A stretch of 64,000 bases of DNA, from positions 4,278,001-4,342,000 of the forward strand of contig CM077116.1 of the NCBI GenBank assembly GCA_039619475.1. Reading direction: 5' to 3'. Shown piece after piece: positions 1 through 10,332 of this stretch (positions within the stretch are counted from its first letter, which is position 1; the number at the start of each line of letters is the position of its first letter). The notes beneath the pieces were generated by a model that saw only the letters and a list, made by a program, of their open reading frames with translations, was not told the origin of the DNA and did not search any database. The position numbers and the translations under genes are program-made. This DNA comes from Icerya purchasi (taxonomy: Eukaryota; Arthropoda; Insecta; Hemiptera; Monophlebidae).

Positions 1-1324
1 CTAGTTTTTCTCTACATCGTTTGAAAAACAATAGATGGGTTGTAGCGCTTCGGCTTAATAATGTTACCATGTACTAAAAAAAGAATACATTGTACACCAA
101 ATATTTCCGCTGCAAGATTAACTTACACAATGACACAAAATAACAAAACAGTTCCATCACTAAAAATAAAACTTAATGACAAGCCAAAACGGCAAATCAG
201 TGACAATGACATTAACACCGTTAATGGAAAAAAAGAAAACAAAAGGAAAAAATAAAGCAATGAGAAACTTCTACTCTGACGAAGAATTAGTTGCCAACAA
301 GGATAATCAAACAGCTCAACTTCAAAAATAGATAAATGACCTTATAGAACGGTTAAACTGTATTGATCGTTCATATTGTGTGGAAATGCAAACTTCTGCA
401 CGTGACAGTAAGTTCTCTAAGTCGGTCGATATTTCAACTATGTCTGGCACATTAAATGAGACCTAGCTATTAAATAAATTTACTTCACTTCCACAACTTA
501 TATTCGTAAAGAAGCTACCTTTAAGGGACTTCATAGTAGAGATATTAAAATATCTGTTCTCGGTAGTGAAGATTATCGCTCTACTACAGCTCTTTTAAAA
601 GATCTAAATAGTAAATCGGTAAGTACGTCAAATGAGTTACTGTGTGGAATTACATATCATACGTTTCAAGCGAAATCTGAACGTCCTTTTGCGTTTTTGT
701 TCTGTGGACTACCGCCATCAGTCGAAAGAATGACTCAAGAAAAATTGATCATAAAACCATTAAAACAACACCTATAGTGGAAGTATATAGGAATCCCGAA
801 GAAAGACGACAAATCAAGAATTTGCACTTTTCAAAATCTAAATTTTCCCAAAAGTGAACAATGAACAAACTTTCTTTACACAGTAAAGTTTTTATCGAGT
901 CTCTTCACGAAAACAATAAAATCAGTGTCATCACTGCCAACGAATAGGTCATACCAAAAATTACTGTACTCATCCTCTTTGATGTGTAAAATATGCTAAT
1001 AACCATCTAACCAAAAAGTGCAAAAAAAACTTTAAAAAGACCAACCAAAATGTGTCTTGTGCGGTTGACAGGACATATAGTTAACTATGCTAGTTTTAAA
1101 GCCTACCAAAAGTCGAAAACACAGTCTCAGCCTAAGAAAAAAGTAGTAGATCGTGTTAGAGAGCAATAGATCAGGGTTGCGGAAAAAATACAAGCAGGAA
1201 AAACATTTATGCAAGCAACCAAATTGAATCTAAAATAGTAGGACAACTGTAGATTCCTTCACAACAACAAGAACCAACCACCAATAACGTTATGGCTACA
1301 CTTCACATTATCCAAACTATTTTC
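1..1324 (+). pseudogene. Jockey-clade non-LTR ORF1 (gag-like), degraded
   Basis: Translation in shifting plus-strand frames gives a nucleic-acid-binding gag-like protein of a Jockey-type LINE. There is a basic, low-complexity N-terminal part (61-255), a middle segment around 550-790 (readable as LGSEDYRSTTALLKDL) and a zinc-knuckle region at about 925-1130, where CQRCQRIGHT-like and NYASFKAYQKS-like stretches match the CCHC region of Jockey ORF1 proteins. Several stops and frameshifts (for example near 330, 465, 775 and 945) show it is dead. The 5' end runs off the window. Its C-terminal part resumes at 1541 after a nested insertion. The family call rests on motif order and is inferred, not searched. 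Confidence 0.6.
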
Positions 1325-1540
1325 TACTTCAGTTTGCTAAGACTCGGTCTTCCTACTCCATATTGCACTTCTTACGTTTTATCTCTTCCCTCTCCACAGA
1401 TTGTTCCTATTATTTGTTCCTTTCTCCTAACAATATCTGACCGTATCAAGATATAAGTGATTCCTTCCTATTCTAATTGTTTCTGGGTAAAGCTCCCCAG
1501 TTGACAAGCCCAAAAAAAAACAAAAAAAAACAGCTAAAAA
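1325..1540 (+). mobile_element. 5'-truncated 3' end of family A (I/R1-like LINE)
   Basis: The translation GLPTPYCTSYVLSLPSP followed by LTISDRIKI and a stop matches the last ~45 codons of the family A element at 6975-9705 (GIPAPYCASFILSLPSP ... AISDRVRI stop). It is followed by a short 3' UTR and an A-rich tail at about 1511-1530. Jockey ORF1 sequence lies on both sides, so this is a severely truncated copy nested in the older Jockey. The left junction is placed to within about 20 bp. Confidence 0.65.
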
Positions 1541-1667
1541 TATACATTACTCAATTAGAAACTAAATTTCTGAGCCAATACACAAAAAGCCAAGGAAAAA
1601 AATAAAATCACTGACTCCTCGTTTCAAATACTAACCTAGAATACCAATGGTTTCAGTCAAACAGACT
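1541..1667 (+). pseudogene. Jockey ORF1 end and ORF2 start (continuation)
   Basis: Reads QLKIYITQLETKFLSQYTK, the usual amphipathic C-terminus of Jockey ORF1, then within ~30 bp FQILT-stop-NTNGFSQ, the start of a Jockey ORF2 endonuclease (ILTWNTNG class, with Trp mutated to a stop). This is the ORF1/ORF2 junction of the element begun at position 1. It is cut again at about 1668 by another family A fragment. Confidence 0.55.
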
Positions 1668-1760
1668 GCTATTTGTTCCTTCCTACTAACAAGATATAAT
1701 TGACTCCTTTCTTTTCTAATTGTTTCTGGATAAAGGTCCAAATAATGTAACATTTAATAT
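1668..1760 (+). mobile_element. Second family A 3'-end fragment
   Basis: The ~75 bp starting TTTGTTCCTTCCTACTAACA closely matches 1418-1495, the 3' part of the fragment upstream, including the shared stretch TTCTAATTGTTTCTGG. It lies just after the Jockey ORF2 start. It is either an independent truncated insertion or a local duplication. The right border is unclear. Confidence 0.5.
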
Positions 1761-2213
1761 CCAACAATACTGAAAATAGAGACGGAAGAAAACAATTTTT
1801 AAAAAATCTGGCTTCGAAAACTTCACTTTGAAATATTTTCAAACCTTTTTTTGAGAAAATTATATAAAAGGTGAATCTTCGTTCACAAATGAATGGTGTT
1901 TTTGTTCCTCTTAAGAAAATTCTGTTTGTTTCATTTTTTATAAAAAAAGTAAAAACAAAATTCACTTTGTTCTCTTAACAAATAAATAAAATGAAAATAA
2001 ATTTTATTATTAAATTTATTCATCATAAATTGTTTTCTGTTTTTGACCTTCTGGTAATAAATTATTAAAAAATTTTATAGATGGACCCTGACCTCTCCTT
2101 CACCGTAACACTGAGTATGTACCTCATTGGTAATTTTAAAAATGCGTCAATACCATTTTAAATAAAACAAAAAGCTTATTATGAAACGTTTGAAACTTTC
2201 GCAGTGATTAATC
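1761..2213. other. AT-rich spacer, no gene seen
   Basis: No conserved protein, RNA gene or clear repeat was recognised. The antisense ORF at 1669-1965 has no recognisable motif and overlaps the family A fragment. Confidence 0.4.
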
Positions 2214-2259
2214 ATAGTGAAATAAATTTACGGACAACTGCGTAAATTTATTTCACTAT
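2214..2259. repeat. Perfect 19-bp inverted repeat (hairpin)
   Basis: The arms ATAGTGAAATAAATTTACG (2214-2232) and its exact complement (2241-2259) are separated by the 8-nt loop GACAACTG. The arms match at every position. This could be a foldback element remnant or a recent palindrome. It lies just beyond the 3' end of element B. Confidence 0.85.
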
Positions 2260-2287
2260 AAAACAAAAAGCGATTAAACCAGATGTT

Positions 2288-4740
2288 TTTTTTTGTTTTT
2301 TGTTTAAACGAGTATTTAATGCCTTGTGGCTATTAGTCGATGCTTAATTAAACACTAATTACTAAATACTATTAATAATCTTAATTTTAATCAGAAGGTC
2401 TGTAAGGCCCTTCAGGTTGTAAACATCTGGGATAGCCGCCATTTTCTCCTTGGAACAGTGTTGAGCGTACTTTTGACAAGCTGTGACAATATGGTGGACC
2501 GTTAGCGGAGATTGGCATACGTCGCATACTAGTGGTAGCTGGTTGCTGAATAAGTACGAGTGAGTGATAAATGTCCAAGATAACTCTATTTACAGTTGTT
2601 TCCAATCTTGGTAAGCAGGCTTTGCCAATGAGTTTGAGCCACGCTGAGTGGTCTTTTTTGGTGTTTCCCAGGATACTTGGTCGCGCATGGAATGATCGAC
2701 TCCACGAACTTAAAATGTTCTGGATTTGTACGTAATCCATTCCTATAGTTATCGGCAAACAAGTCTGCGATGACCGTCGAGCCGTACGATGAACAGCGTC
2801 ATGGGAAGAAATACTTTGATGACTTGGGATCCAAACAAAGATAATTTTAGTATTAAGATTATATAACTGCAGTAAGGAAAACAAGATATGATCAACAACT
2901 GCTTCATTGGAATTTAAAGCCTCTATATATTTTAAAGCCAACCATGAGTCTGAGCAAATTACACAGTGGTTAGACGGAAGATCAGCGATCTGCAGCAGAC
3001 ACTGAAACAAAGCTAGTAACTCAGCCGAAAGGACTGACAGCATGAGCGGAAGGTTGAAGGACTGGATTTTGTTTTGGATGGAATAAGCTCCACCTACATG
3101 TGATGCTGTTTTGGATGCATCTGTGTAACATTTAATCGATTCTGGTAGCCGGTGTAATATCTTTCTTAAGATCTCTTGTATCTCGTAGTTTGGTTTACTT
3201 TTGATTTCTGCTGAAGAAAGGTCCTAACAAACATCAGGTCTGAACTGGCTCCATGGCGGGAGGACTGTTGGTATTCTTTTTATAATGTCGCGTTGAATTT
3301 TTAATGGAAACTGGAATCTGAACGATTTTGCGAGTTCATTGATGTGAGCTTGATTTGGATGGAGTTGGTGGCTGGCAACGGTTACTGCATATTTAATGGA
3401 AAGTAATTTCCGCCTGCAGCAAAGCGGTGGAGTGCCACTGAAGTGATGGAGGATAGCCGTCGGCGTTGTCGGAAAGGCTTTCAGTGCTATCCGAAGTCCG
3501 GCACTTTGAATTTTGTCCAATTTGTTGAGTAGGCATTGACTAGCGGATGCGTATATGATAGAAACGTAGTCCAGTCTGGAACGGATAATAGCGTAATAGA
3601 TGCGGAGTAATATAGAACTTCTTGGTCCGAAGGACTTATTGCTAGATATTTTGAATTTTAGAATGTTTTCATGAAATATATTTCTTTTTAAAAGAACCTA
3701 CCAAATTTCCTCCATGCCATTTTACTTATCATTTTACATGCCATGTACTGCATCCTAGGCCAGAGTCACGTGTTAAAGAAAGGGTTTAGGTCTGCTTTAA
3801 GGAATGTCAAAAGGCTTTGATTGTTACTTTGAGAATCAGAAAGAATATTATGAAGAGTGAGAGGAAGACTGAGAGTATTTCTGCGGGATTCGAAATTGCA
3901 CAGGATATAAGCACGTGTTGAACGTGGGTAGTAATTTTAAAGTCAATTCACCAGTCTCGCATAGAATGCTGCAAATTAGATAAGTTGTTAGAGCTTCTAT
4001 TACAAGTCTAATGACTGCATAGTAAATGGAGTTTAATAATTATAGAAGTGTGAGTAACAGAATTGAATCTGTTTTGATGTTATCTATGAATAGTGTATTT
4101 TTGAAAGCGATGACTAATTGGAGCCATAAGTAATATGCAAAAGTTTTTTGATAGTATTTAATCTGTTTCAGCAATTTAACTTAATCTGGTTCTTATGTTG
4201 TTTCCATGAGAGTTTTTCATTGAAAACGAAGACTAAATATTTCACTGTGTTTGACGACTATGTAGAAGAATTGATCATGGAAAGTTTTATGTTATGCAAA
4301 CATCCTCGGATACGGCAAAGGTGAATCGTGGTTGATTTAGTAGTTGAAAGTTGAAATTCGTTTCTCGTAAACCAGTCGCAAAGCTTGTCAGTAATGTTCT
4401 GTAGAATCTCTTCTCCTATGAATATTTGTGGGCAAAAGAAGAAAATTATAAAATCACCAGTAAGTAATGCACTTTTTAGTGAGTGCAATATTTGACTTAC
4501 AATTCCACTGATGACAGGATTAAATAATGTAGGGTTTAGGACAGAGCTCAGCAAAACGTCGCTTATCAGGTTTCTTAATGGGAAAGTAGGGCTGCCAATT
4601 CAAACATAGAATTTTCTTGAAGTAAAGAAGTTTCGGATAAAATTCAGTTCGACTATAAATTGTAGATAGTATTTATGTTTGCAAATCCAGTTAAATGCTT
4701 TTGAACAATAAAAAAAGACAGCCAGAAGATGGTGTTTTTT
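2288..4740 (-). mobile_element. Element B: I-like LINE, 5'-truncated RT + RNase H
   Basis: On the minus strand, in order: RT palm around motif B (LNPTLFN, 4258-4554, with the expected ADD box read as TGDF), RT thumb/connection (MDKIQSAGLRIALKAFPTTP, 3224-3520), RNase H (2387-3043) and a cysteine/histidine tail near the C-terminus. The 3' UTR runs from 2386 down to an A-rich tail (T-runs at about 2286-2302 on the plus strand). Endonuclease and ORF1 are missing, so the copy is 5'-truncated. Stops and frameshifts separate the pieces. It is distinct from family A and element D. The I-clade label is inferred from an RT followed by RNase H. Confidence 0.65.
2387..3043 (-). pseudogene. RNase H and C-terminal domain of element B
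   Basis: A 218-codon open frame with an RNase H fold signature: ELLALFQCL (conserved Glu), ICSDSWLALKYI (Asp) and VWIPSHQSI (the H of the WxPxH motif). The first catalytic Asp would lie upstream, in another frame beyond 3043. A C-terminal stretch with SLVLIQQPATTSMRR follows. In the live element this domain would degrade the RNA strand of the RNA:cDNA hybrid. The open frame begins at an internal codon, not a true start, and is part of a broken ORF2. Confidence 0.6.
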
Positions 4741-5660
4741 TTTTAAAGGCTTCTTGTATGTTATTTCTTAAATATATTAATTTGAGGACATTAACCGACC
4801 GCTGCATACTAAAAGGAAGAAAACAAACCAGATCTTAATACAGTTAAAAATTGAAGAAAGGAAGGAAACAACAATAAAGAACTAAGAAATGTGAAGGAAG
4901 CGTAAGTGTGAAGGGTGCGTTATAAGGTATAGGAAGAGCCAAGTCTAATAGCTGGAGGTAGAGATACGAAGATTCAGTGGAGAAAGCAGAACATCAAGAG
5001 AAAATACGATTTTCATTGTAAATGAAACCGCTATCATCAGTGCAGAATTGACAAAAAAGAGAATTTAATAGAGAAAAATGAAAAAAAGATAAAAGGAAAA
5101 AATTATGACCAAATCAAAAACTACGAAAGGAAGAAATGAAAGAAAGAACGACCGAGATTAGAATAATCATGGTCTCTCGGTGGAGGAGGCAGAAAATACT
5201 GAATAGAGAGGAAAGAACATCGAAGATTAGAAAAACGAAAAAGATAAATATATCGCCAAAATTTAGAATGGCAATTATTAAATAGGAAATTAATATTAGA
5301 AGCAGGAAATCTAGCAATTAATCGACCGATATGTGCAACAGATTAGGCCAACAAATCAGCTTGTTCATTTTCCTCAATCCCTCCACGGATAGAGATCCTC
5401 AGGAAGTGAATTTAAAAATTTAAACATCAAATAAAAAGGATAATTGGGGAAAAAGAAGCAAAGTAATGGCTATTTAGTATCAGAAACAATAACAAAATTA
5501 TTGGAATAATTGGAAAACAGACATAAACGATAACACGCAGAATAATTACCGATTTGGCAATGAAGATGGAATAAAAAGAAGGTAATTTAATGGAACCGAA
5601 GTAATTTAAGAGGATAGTAGTGCTAATTGAATTCACTGATACAATCGAATTATTTCATTT
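4741..5660 (-). mobile_element. Decayed minus-strand copy of family A (RNase H to C-terminus)
   Basis: The minus-strand translation LLNYFGSIKLPSFYSIF (within 5427-5636) aligns with family A LNYFESFKLPSFCSIF. Further along, PWRD-x-GK (about 5380) matches GHSGIEGNE, and SFLSIQYFLPPP (about 5200) matches LFLSIQPSLPRF. The copy is full of stops and small indels and keeps no functional frame. Its 3' border is taken as the T-run at 4737-4748, its 5' border at about 5650. It abuts element B head-to-tail, so one of the two may have inserted next to the other. Confidence 0.5.
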
Positions 5661-6266
5661 CTATTACAATCCCTCTGAATTGAATCACAAAATAATTCAA
5701 ACTGCATGGATTACGTAGCTGATGTTATCAAGAGGATGGCAACAAAACTTCGGGAGCGGTTATATAATCACACGAACTGGACTGCAATTGGTCTACTAAA
5801 TAATTTGCCACAAACGCAAGTGCGCAGACTAAAAAGAACAAAACCTTTAGACCTGGTTTAGTAATTTAAAAAAAAAAAAAAAAAACCTTTGTAAAAATTA
5901 TTCAAACATAAGTTACTAATACAGGGACTAGTCACTGGACTACGAACCCTTCACGTCACAATCATTTACCATACCAGCTACTGATAGCCAATAGGCTAGA
6001 AATGGCTTTTAGAGAGGAAAAAAAAAAGAAAACAAAAATTTATTCTTTATTTTTATCAAATGTGATTTATACTGCTTTATGAATGCAAACTTTTTTATTT
6101 ACATATGATGGCAATTTTTTTTAAATCAACTGCAATGGACTCAATGCTAGACAAGAACATAACCCATTTTTCTTTAAAACTATGAAAACATTTAATCTCT
6201 TACAGGTTTCAACACTGTACATTCCTAGAAATACCTGACAGATAATATCAAAAAAAAAAAGCTTAC
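5661..6266. other. Spacer with A-run and weak tRNA-like segment
   Basis: Holds an A-run at about 5870-5886. On the minus strand, a weak pol III-like pair: TGGCTATCAGTAGC (about 5980-5995) and GGTTCGTAGTCC (about 5937-5950). This could be a decayed tRNA-derived SINE. The pairing is poor, so it is not called as an RNA gene. No exon after kinase exon 2 was recognised here. Confidence 0.3.
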
Positions 6267-6373
6267 CTAACGCTGACAACTCCAGGGCCACTTTGAAAAA
6301 TTTTGTACAATCTATATTCTTTTTGCAATTGAGGATCTTTTGCAGTTGCGCTCTCCATTTTTATAGCTACCAT
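6267..6373 (-). CDS. Casein kinase 1-family kinase, exon 2
   Basis: A 107-bp exon flanked by TTTTTAG|ATG (acceptor, 6374-6375) and AG|GTAAGC (donor, 6266-6265). It starts in phase 0 and ends in phase 2. It encodes MVAIKMESATAKDPQLQKEY and then RLYKIFQSGPGVVSV. VAIK carries the ATP-anchoring lysine. The (H/D)PQL-x-x-E-x-x-x-YK pattern is the diagnostic CK1-family helix-C region (CK1-alpha has ES-x-x-x-xHPQL-x-x-ES). It joins exactly in frame to the exon at 24048-24152. The remaining kinase domain (HRD/DFG-like region, activation loop) must lie left of position 1; I saw no exon 3 in 1-6266. The ATG at the exon start is internal, not a start codon. Confidence 0.85.
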
Positions 6374-6974
6374 CTAAAAACAAAAATTTCATAATAAGTT
6401 GCATTTGTATGTTAAATCTTTTTTTTAAATTTAGTTCTGGATTCGAAATATTTTTTTTTTCATGTTTGATACTCGTGTGTTCCTGTGTTGAATTATTTAG
6501 GCAATTGGGTTAAAGCGCTCTTTATTTTTGTTCTGTAATAAGTAATGCATTTATTTTCTTATTTTATTTCGAGAAGATTTCCAATAGGGTACGATCGTGA
6601 TCATTATTAAAACGCTTTTGAAATTTGAAATTGGAAACAGCTTAAAATTGTAGATAATTTTAAATTGTTTCACATAAAATTCACTGAAAAAAAAACTAAA
6701 AACCTAATACTTCAACAATACAAGACAATTAAGTGTTGAAAAACAATATCATTGACCAGCTTTCTTCAAAAATGTTAAATAAAATTGTCACAGGATAAAC
6801 CGTTCAGAGTTATATTAAAAAATATATATTGAGATGCCACTAATTTTAAAAAATTTTATAAGAGAAAAAGGATTTAAACCTTAAAAATTGTCAATATCGT
6901 AAAACATAAAATCAAACAGCCTGATTCCAGTTTTTCATCGATTAAAACCATCAACAAAAATAAACTCCTATTTC
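6374..6974. other. Kinase intron 1, unique-looking AT-rich stretch
   Basis: Intron sequence between kinase exon 2 and the family A insertion. AT-rich with short homopolymer runs. I recognise no gene, RNA or element. Confidence 0.5.
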
Positions 6975-6987
6975 TCAGGTTTGGAAA

Positions 6988-7422
6988 ATGGCTAAGGCTT
7001 TCAAGTTCCCTCTTTCCCGTCATCCTCTTTCCTGTAATCTCTCGAATGATGAGTTAATCTCTTTCATTGACTCCATCGCCCCTTGTTACGTTCCTAACCT
7101 TAATGAATCTCGTCGCATTTCGTCTTCTTCCAACTCCTCCCATTTTCTGGTCACTCCGTTTACCCTCACGGAATTAGAAACGTCCTTACGCAATTCTTCA
7201 GATTCTGCTCCCGGAGTAGACGGTATTTCCTTTTCTGTTCTCAAAAATCTTTCGGACTCTTCTCTTCGGTTTCTCTTAAACTTGTTTAACTCTTTTCTCC
7301 ACTCTGGTTGTACTCCTTTATCTTGGAATACCTTCATCATTATCCCTATTCCTAAACCGAACTCTTCCTCACTTCGTCCAATTTCTCTTGCTTCTTGTGT
7401 CAGGAAGCTTTTCAAAACGTAA
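6988..7422 (+). pseudogene. Family A ORF2 part 1: linker and RT fingers
   Basis: Reads through SAPGVDGISFSVLKNL (RT block 1, the APG-x-DG signature), IIIPIPKPN (block 2) and LRPISLASCVRKLFKT (the RPI-L block), then hits a stop at 7420-7422 because of a frameshift near 7400-7415. The first Met is internal. The coding signal runs into the open frame starting at 7395, in a different phase. Live, this would form the template-binding part of the reverse transcriptase. Confidence 0.7.
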
Positions 7423-8395
7423 TCAACAGACGCCTTGTTTGGTGGCTAGAATACCACAACTTATTGCCTAGCAATATGTTTGGTTTTCGCCCTGGTCGCG
7501 GCCCTCCTGATTGTATTAGCGCATTCCTATCAGATGTTTACAAGTCATTCATCGAAAAAAAATTCTTTATTGCTTCCTTTCTTGATATTTCGGCAGCCTT
7601 CGACAATGTCCATCTTCCGACTCTTTTTGATTTGATGCTTTCCTTAAACATTCCGGCTCATTTTTCTACCCTGATTATTAATCTTTTCCTCTGCCGAACG
7701 GTCACTCCTTCTGTTCATATTCAGGATGCCACTAGACTAGTCTATCGTGGACTACCGCAGGGTTCCTGCCTTAGCCCCACTTTATTTAATATTTATTTTA
7801 TCAAAATTGCGTCCCTATCTTTGAATTCCTGTTCTCTTTTCTTTGCTGATGATATCCTCATTTATTCCTCTCATCGCAACATCTCGCAGGCCAACTCCCA
7901 TCTTCAAATCTCCTTAATTGCATTAGAAAATGCCTTATCCAACATCCATCTTTTCGTCTCTTCTTCTAAGTCTTCTACTGTCGTCTTTACACTGCGCCCG
8001 TTTATTCCTTCCTCAGTCGTCCTCGTCCTAACTAATGGCCCAATTCCTCTTACTTCCTCCTTCCGTTATTTAGGTGTTTTTCTGGATAGCCGACTTTCCT
8101 TCCATGTCCATATCAACCGTTTATTTGCATCCTCCTTCAAAAGGCTCAACCTCATTAAATCCATTTCGCACACTGTCTGGGGAGGTGATCCTGTGATCCT
8201 ACTCATGTTTTACAAATCTTTTATCCGCTCTGCTCTTGATTACTGTTCCTATATTTATGCTAATTCTTCTAGACTCCTTCTGTCTAAGCTCGACCGGGTC
8301 CAAAATACATGTCTCCGCCTCTGCCTTGGAGTCCGGAAGTCTACTCCTATCCCAGCTCTGCACGCAGAGTGTCACATTCCTCCCCTTTTTTCCTT
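7395..8395 (+). pseudogene. Family A ORF2 part 2: RT palm and thumb
   Basis: Carries the core catalytic blocks: FLDISAAFDNV (motif A with the first catalytic Asp), RGLPQGSCLSPTLFN (motif B), FFADDILIY (motif C, FADD intact), FRYLGVFLDSRL (motif E/primer grip region) and the thumb SALDYCSYIYA ... LDRVQNTCLRLCLGV. All RT catalytic residues are kept, so the palm is intact even though the ORF is broken on both sides. A second frameshift near 8390 moves coding to the frame ending at 9610. The open frame continues to 8726, but beyond about 8395 it is not the coding frame. Confidence 0.75.
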
Positions 8396-9610
8396 AGACG
8401 CTCCCTCTTGGGTTATCGTTTCTTCATCAAACGGTTGCCTATTTCCTCTTGCTCTCTCATTCCTTCATATTCCTTCATATTGCGTTCCTGGCGCTTTTCT
8501 GCTAACAAGACTCCTATTCTATCTCTTATCGCTGGCCGTCTTATCCAGTTTTCTGCGTATATCTACTCTTACGATAAACTCCCTTATTTCTCCTTCAATT
8601 TTTCCTCTCTGCTTCATCCTATTAACTGCTTTTATTCACCTGTTCCTCCCAAACCTCTTCTTCATCACGTTGTTAGATCAGAATTCCAACAGAATCTTCG
8701 CTCTTTTTTCCCCAACCATTTTTTGATCTTCACTGATGGCTCCAAGGGACCCAATGGTGTTGGTGCAGCCTTCTTCTGTCCTTCTCTCAATTACTTTGAG
8801 TCCTTTAAACTTCCCTCCTTTTGTTCAATCTTTTATGCTGAGTCTTTTACTATTCTGCGTGCCCTCCTTTTTATCAAAATTTCTCCGGCTTCTAGCAATC
8901 TCCTTATCCTGTCGGACGCTCAAAGCATGCTGCAGTCTATCACATCTCCTCTCCCTTCTCACTCAACCGACTGTATCATTCTCCTTATTCGTTCCTTAAT
9001 TCACGATCTTTTCCTTTCCCACTTTATCCAAACGGATTTCCTTTGGATTCCTGGTCATTCCGGAATCGAGGGAAATGAGTTGGTTGACTCATTCGCTCGA
9101 TTATCTTCCTCTTCTGGTAGGTTTCTTTCTGCCTTCTCAGCTTCTAATATTACCCTTCTGTCTGCAGCTGTTCATTCCAAACTGTGGTCTGACTCCTACG
9201 TCTCCTCATTCTCCAACCCGAACTCCCTTTTCTTGTCTATTCAACCTTCCCTTCCACGTTTTCCATGGTTTATTAACTTTCCTTCTATGCGCCGTTCTAA
9301 TCTCTCTGCGATTTGCCGCTTGCGTTTTGGGCATAGTTTGCTCCCTTCCTCATTGATCCGTTATTCTCTCGTGCCTTCTCCTTATTGTCCATTGCACCCT
9401 CCCGGCGATCAATGTATTTCTGATCCCGATCATATAATGTTCAGTTGTTCGTCGCTTTCAACTGAACAGGCTTCTTTTTATTCCTTTCTCTTACAAGACG
9501 GTATTCCCGCTCCATACTGTGCTTCATTCATTCTCTCCCTTCCTTCTCCTTCGGTTATTCTAGCTCTCGATTCTTTTCTGTCAGCTATCTCTGATCGTGT
9601 AAGGATCTGA
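8390..9610 (+). pseudogene. Family A ORF2 part 3: RNase H and C-terminal domain
   Basis: RNase H with all acidic positions visible: IFTDGSKGPNG (first Asp), FYAESFTIL (Glu), LILSDAQSML (Asp), LWIPGHSGIEGNELVDSFA (His and last Asp). A C-terminal stretch follows with ICRLRFGHSLLPSS and a CPLHPPGDQC...PDHIMFSC pattern that resembles the CCHC-like tail of I/R1-type ORF2 proteins. It ends at a TGA at 9608-9610 after DRVRI. The frame is open from 8309, but coding similarity in this frame starts only near 8390. Confidence 0.75.
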
Positions 9611-9724
9611 GTCTCTCTTTTCTCTCTATTCCACTGTTCTTGGGCCAATGTCCATGTCGACGAACCCATTAAAAAAAAATAAATAAAAAAAATAAAAATA
9701 AACTGATTTAAGAAATAAACCGAT

Positions 9725-10130
9725 TGTTTCACACGGTGTAATTTTTAATGAATCAAAGAAAGATTTGGAATTAATGCAGTGTAAACGTTGTCAATTGTTT
9801 GGGTGCACAGTCAATCGCTGTAATTTACCAAATCGTTGAATTAAACATGCAGGAAGTTGGGAAACGAATAAATGTTTCAAAATTATCGAGAATATCGCCT
9901 AATGTGCATTATGACTCGGCGAGTTGTACAAACTGTCTACAAAGAACAAGCACAGTCTCCAGCAGAACAAATAAATATCAATCAAAACTAAACAATCACA
10001 GTCCACCACTGCAACTTACAGAGCATTTTCAAATATTAAATAATATTTGTTCGTCCATATGGAGCTAGAAAATAAACTTAAATATCTATCAGGAGTCCAG
10101 ATATCCACTGGAGAGCGCTATTCGAAATGT
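9725..10130 (+). pseudogene. Jockey ORF1 zinc-knuckle fragment
   Basis: In the frame around 9774, MQCKRCQLFGCTVNRC is followed by NLPNR, a stop, IKHAGSWETNKC and later an ENIAKCA-like stretch. This reproduces the first two CCHC knuckles of Jockey ORF1 (pattern QCKRCQxFGHTxNYC, then CVKCxGxHxTxxC), with the second knuckle's first Cys lost to a stop. The remaining 3' part fades into noise by about 10130. It lies directly behind the family A tail, so family A may have inserted at or into this older Jockey. Confidence 0.5.
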
Positions 10131-10332
10131 TATGCACATCATGTCTATTAATTTTATTACTATTTGAAAATTTGAAAAAAAGATCTTGCAACTATACAAA
10201 TGATCCAAAGTTTAAAGCTACCCACATTCGCAGACGAGACTCGAAACCATTTTCCATTTGTTCAGTGTGTCCTTGTCCCGTACGTAATCGATTTATTCTA
10301 CACCATTCCCGACGTGGTAGGTCCATTCCCGG

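Larger units (their letters stand above)
6975..9705 (+). mobile_element. Family A: I/R1-like LINE, 5'-truncated, RT + RNase H
   Basis: This is the best copy of a LINE family seen at least five times in the window. It keeps the linker before RT, the complete RT, thumb, RNase H, a C-terminal domain, a short 3' UTR and an A-rich tail (9670-9705). ORF1 and the endonuclease are lost by 5' truncation at about 6975. Two frame changes (about 7400 and 8390) break ORF2 into three open pieces. The sense strand is very rich in C and T, unlike the AT-rich surroundings, and this creates long spurious overlapping frames. It sits antisense inside intron 1 of the CK1-family kinase. The clade (I versus R1/LOA) is inferred from RT plus RNase H order. 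Confidence 0.8.

Noticed and set aside
5900..6020. tRNA-like segment on the minus strand
   Set aside because: Box B-like word present, but box A and stem pairing are poor; could be an old SINE, not a tRNA gene.
7086..7415. 109-codon antisense ORF on the minus strand
   Set aside because: Shadow of the family A RT; its Glu/Arg-rich sequence simply mirrors the pyrimidine-rich sense strand.
8396..8726. Continuation of the 443-codon family A frame
   Set aside because: After the frameshift at about 8390 the RNase H similarity is in the other frame; this part is Leu/Phe noise.
9075..9356. Open frame overlapping family A RNase H
   Set aside because: Third-frame shadow caused by strand bias; the catalytic motifs are in the frame ending at 9610.
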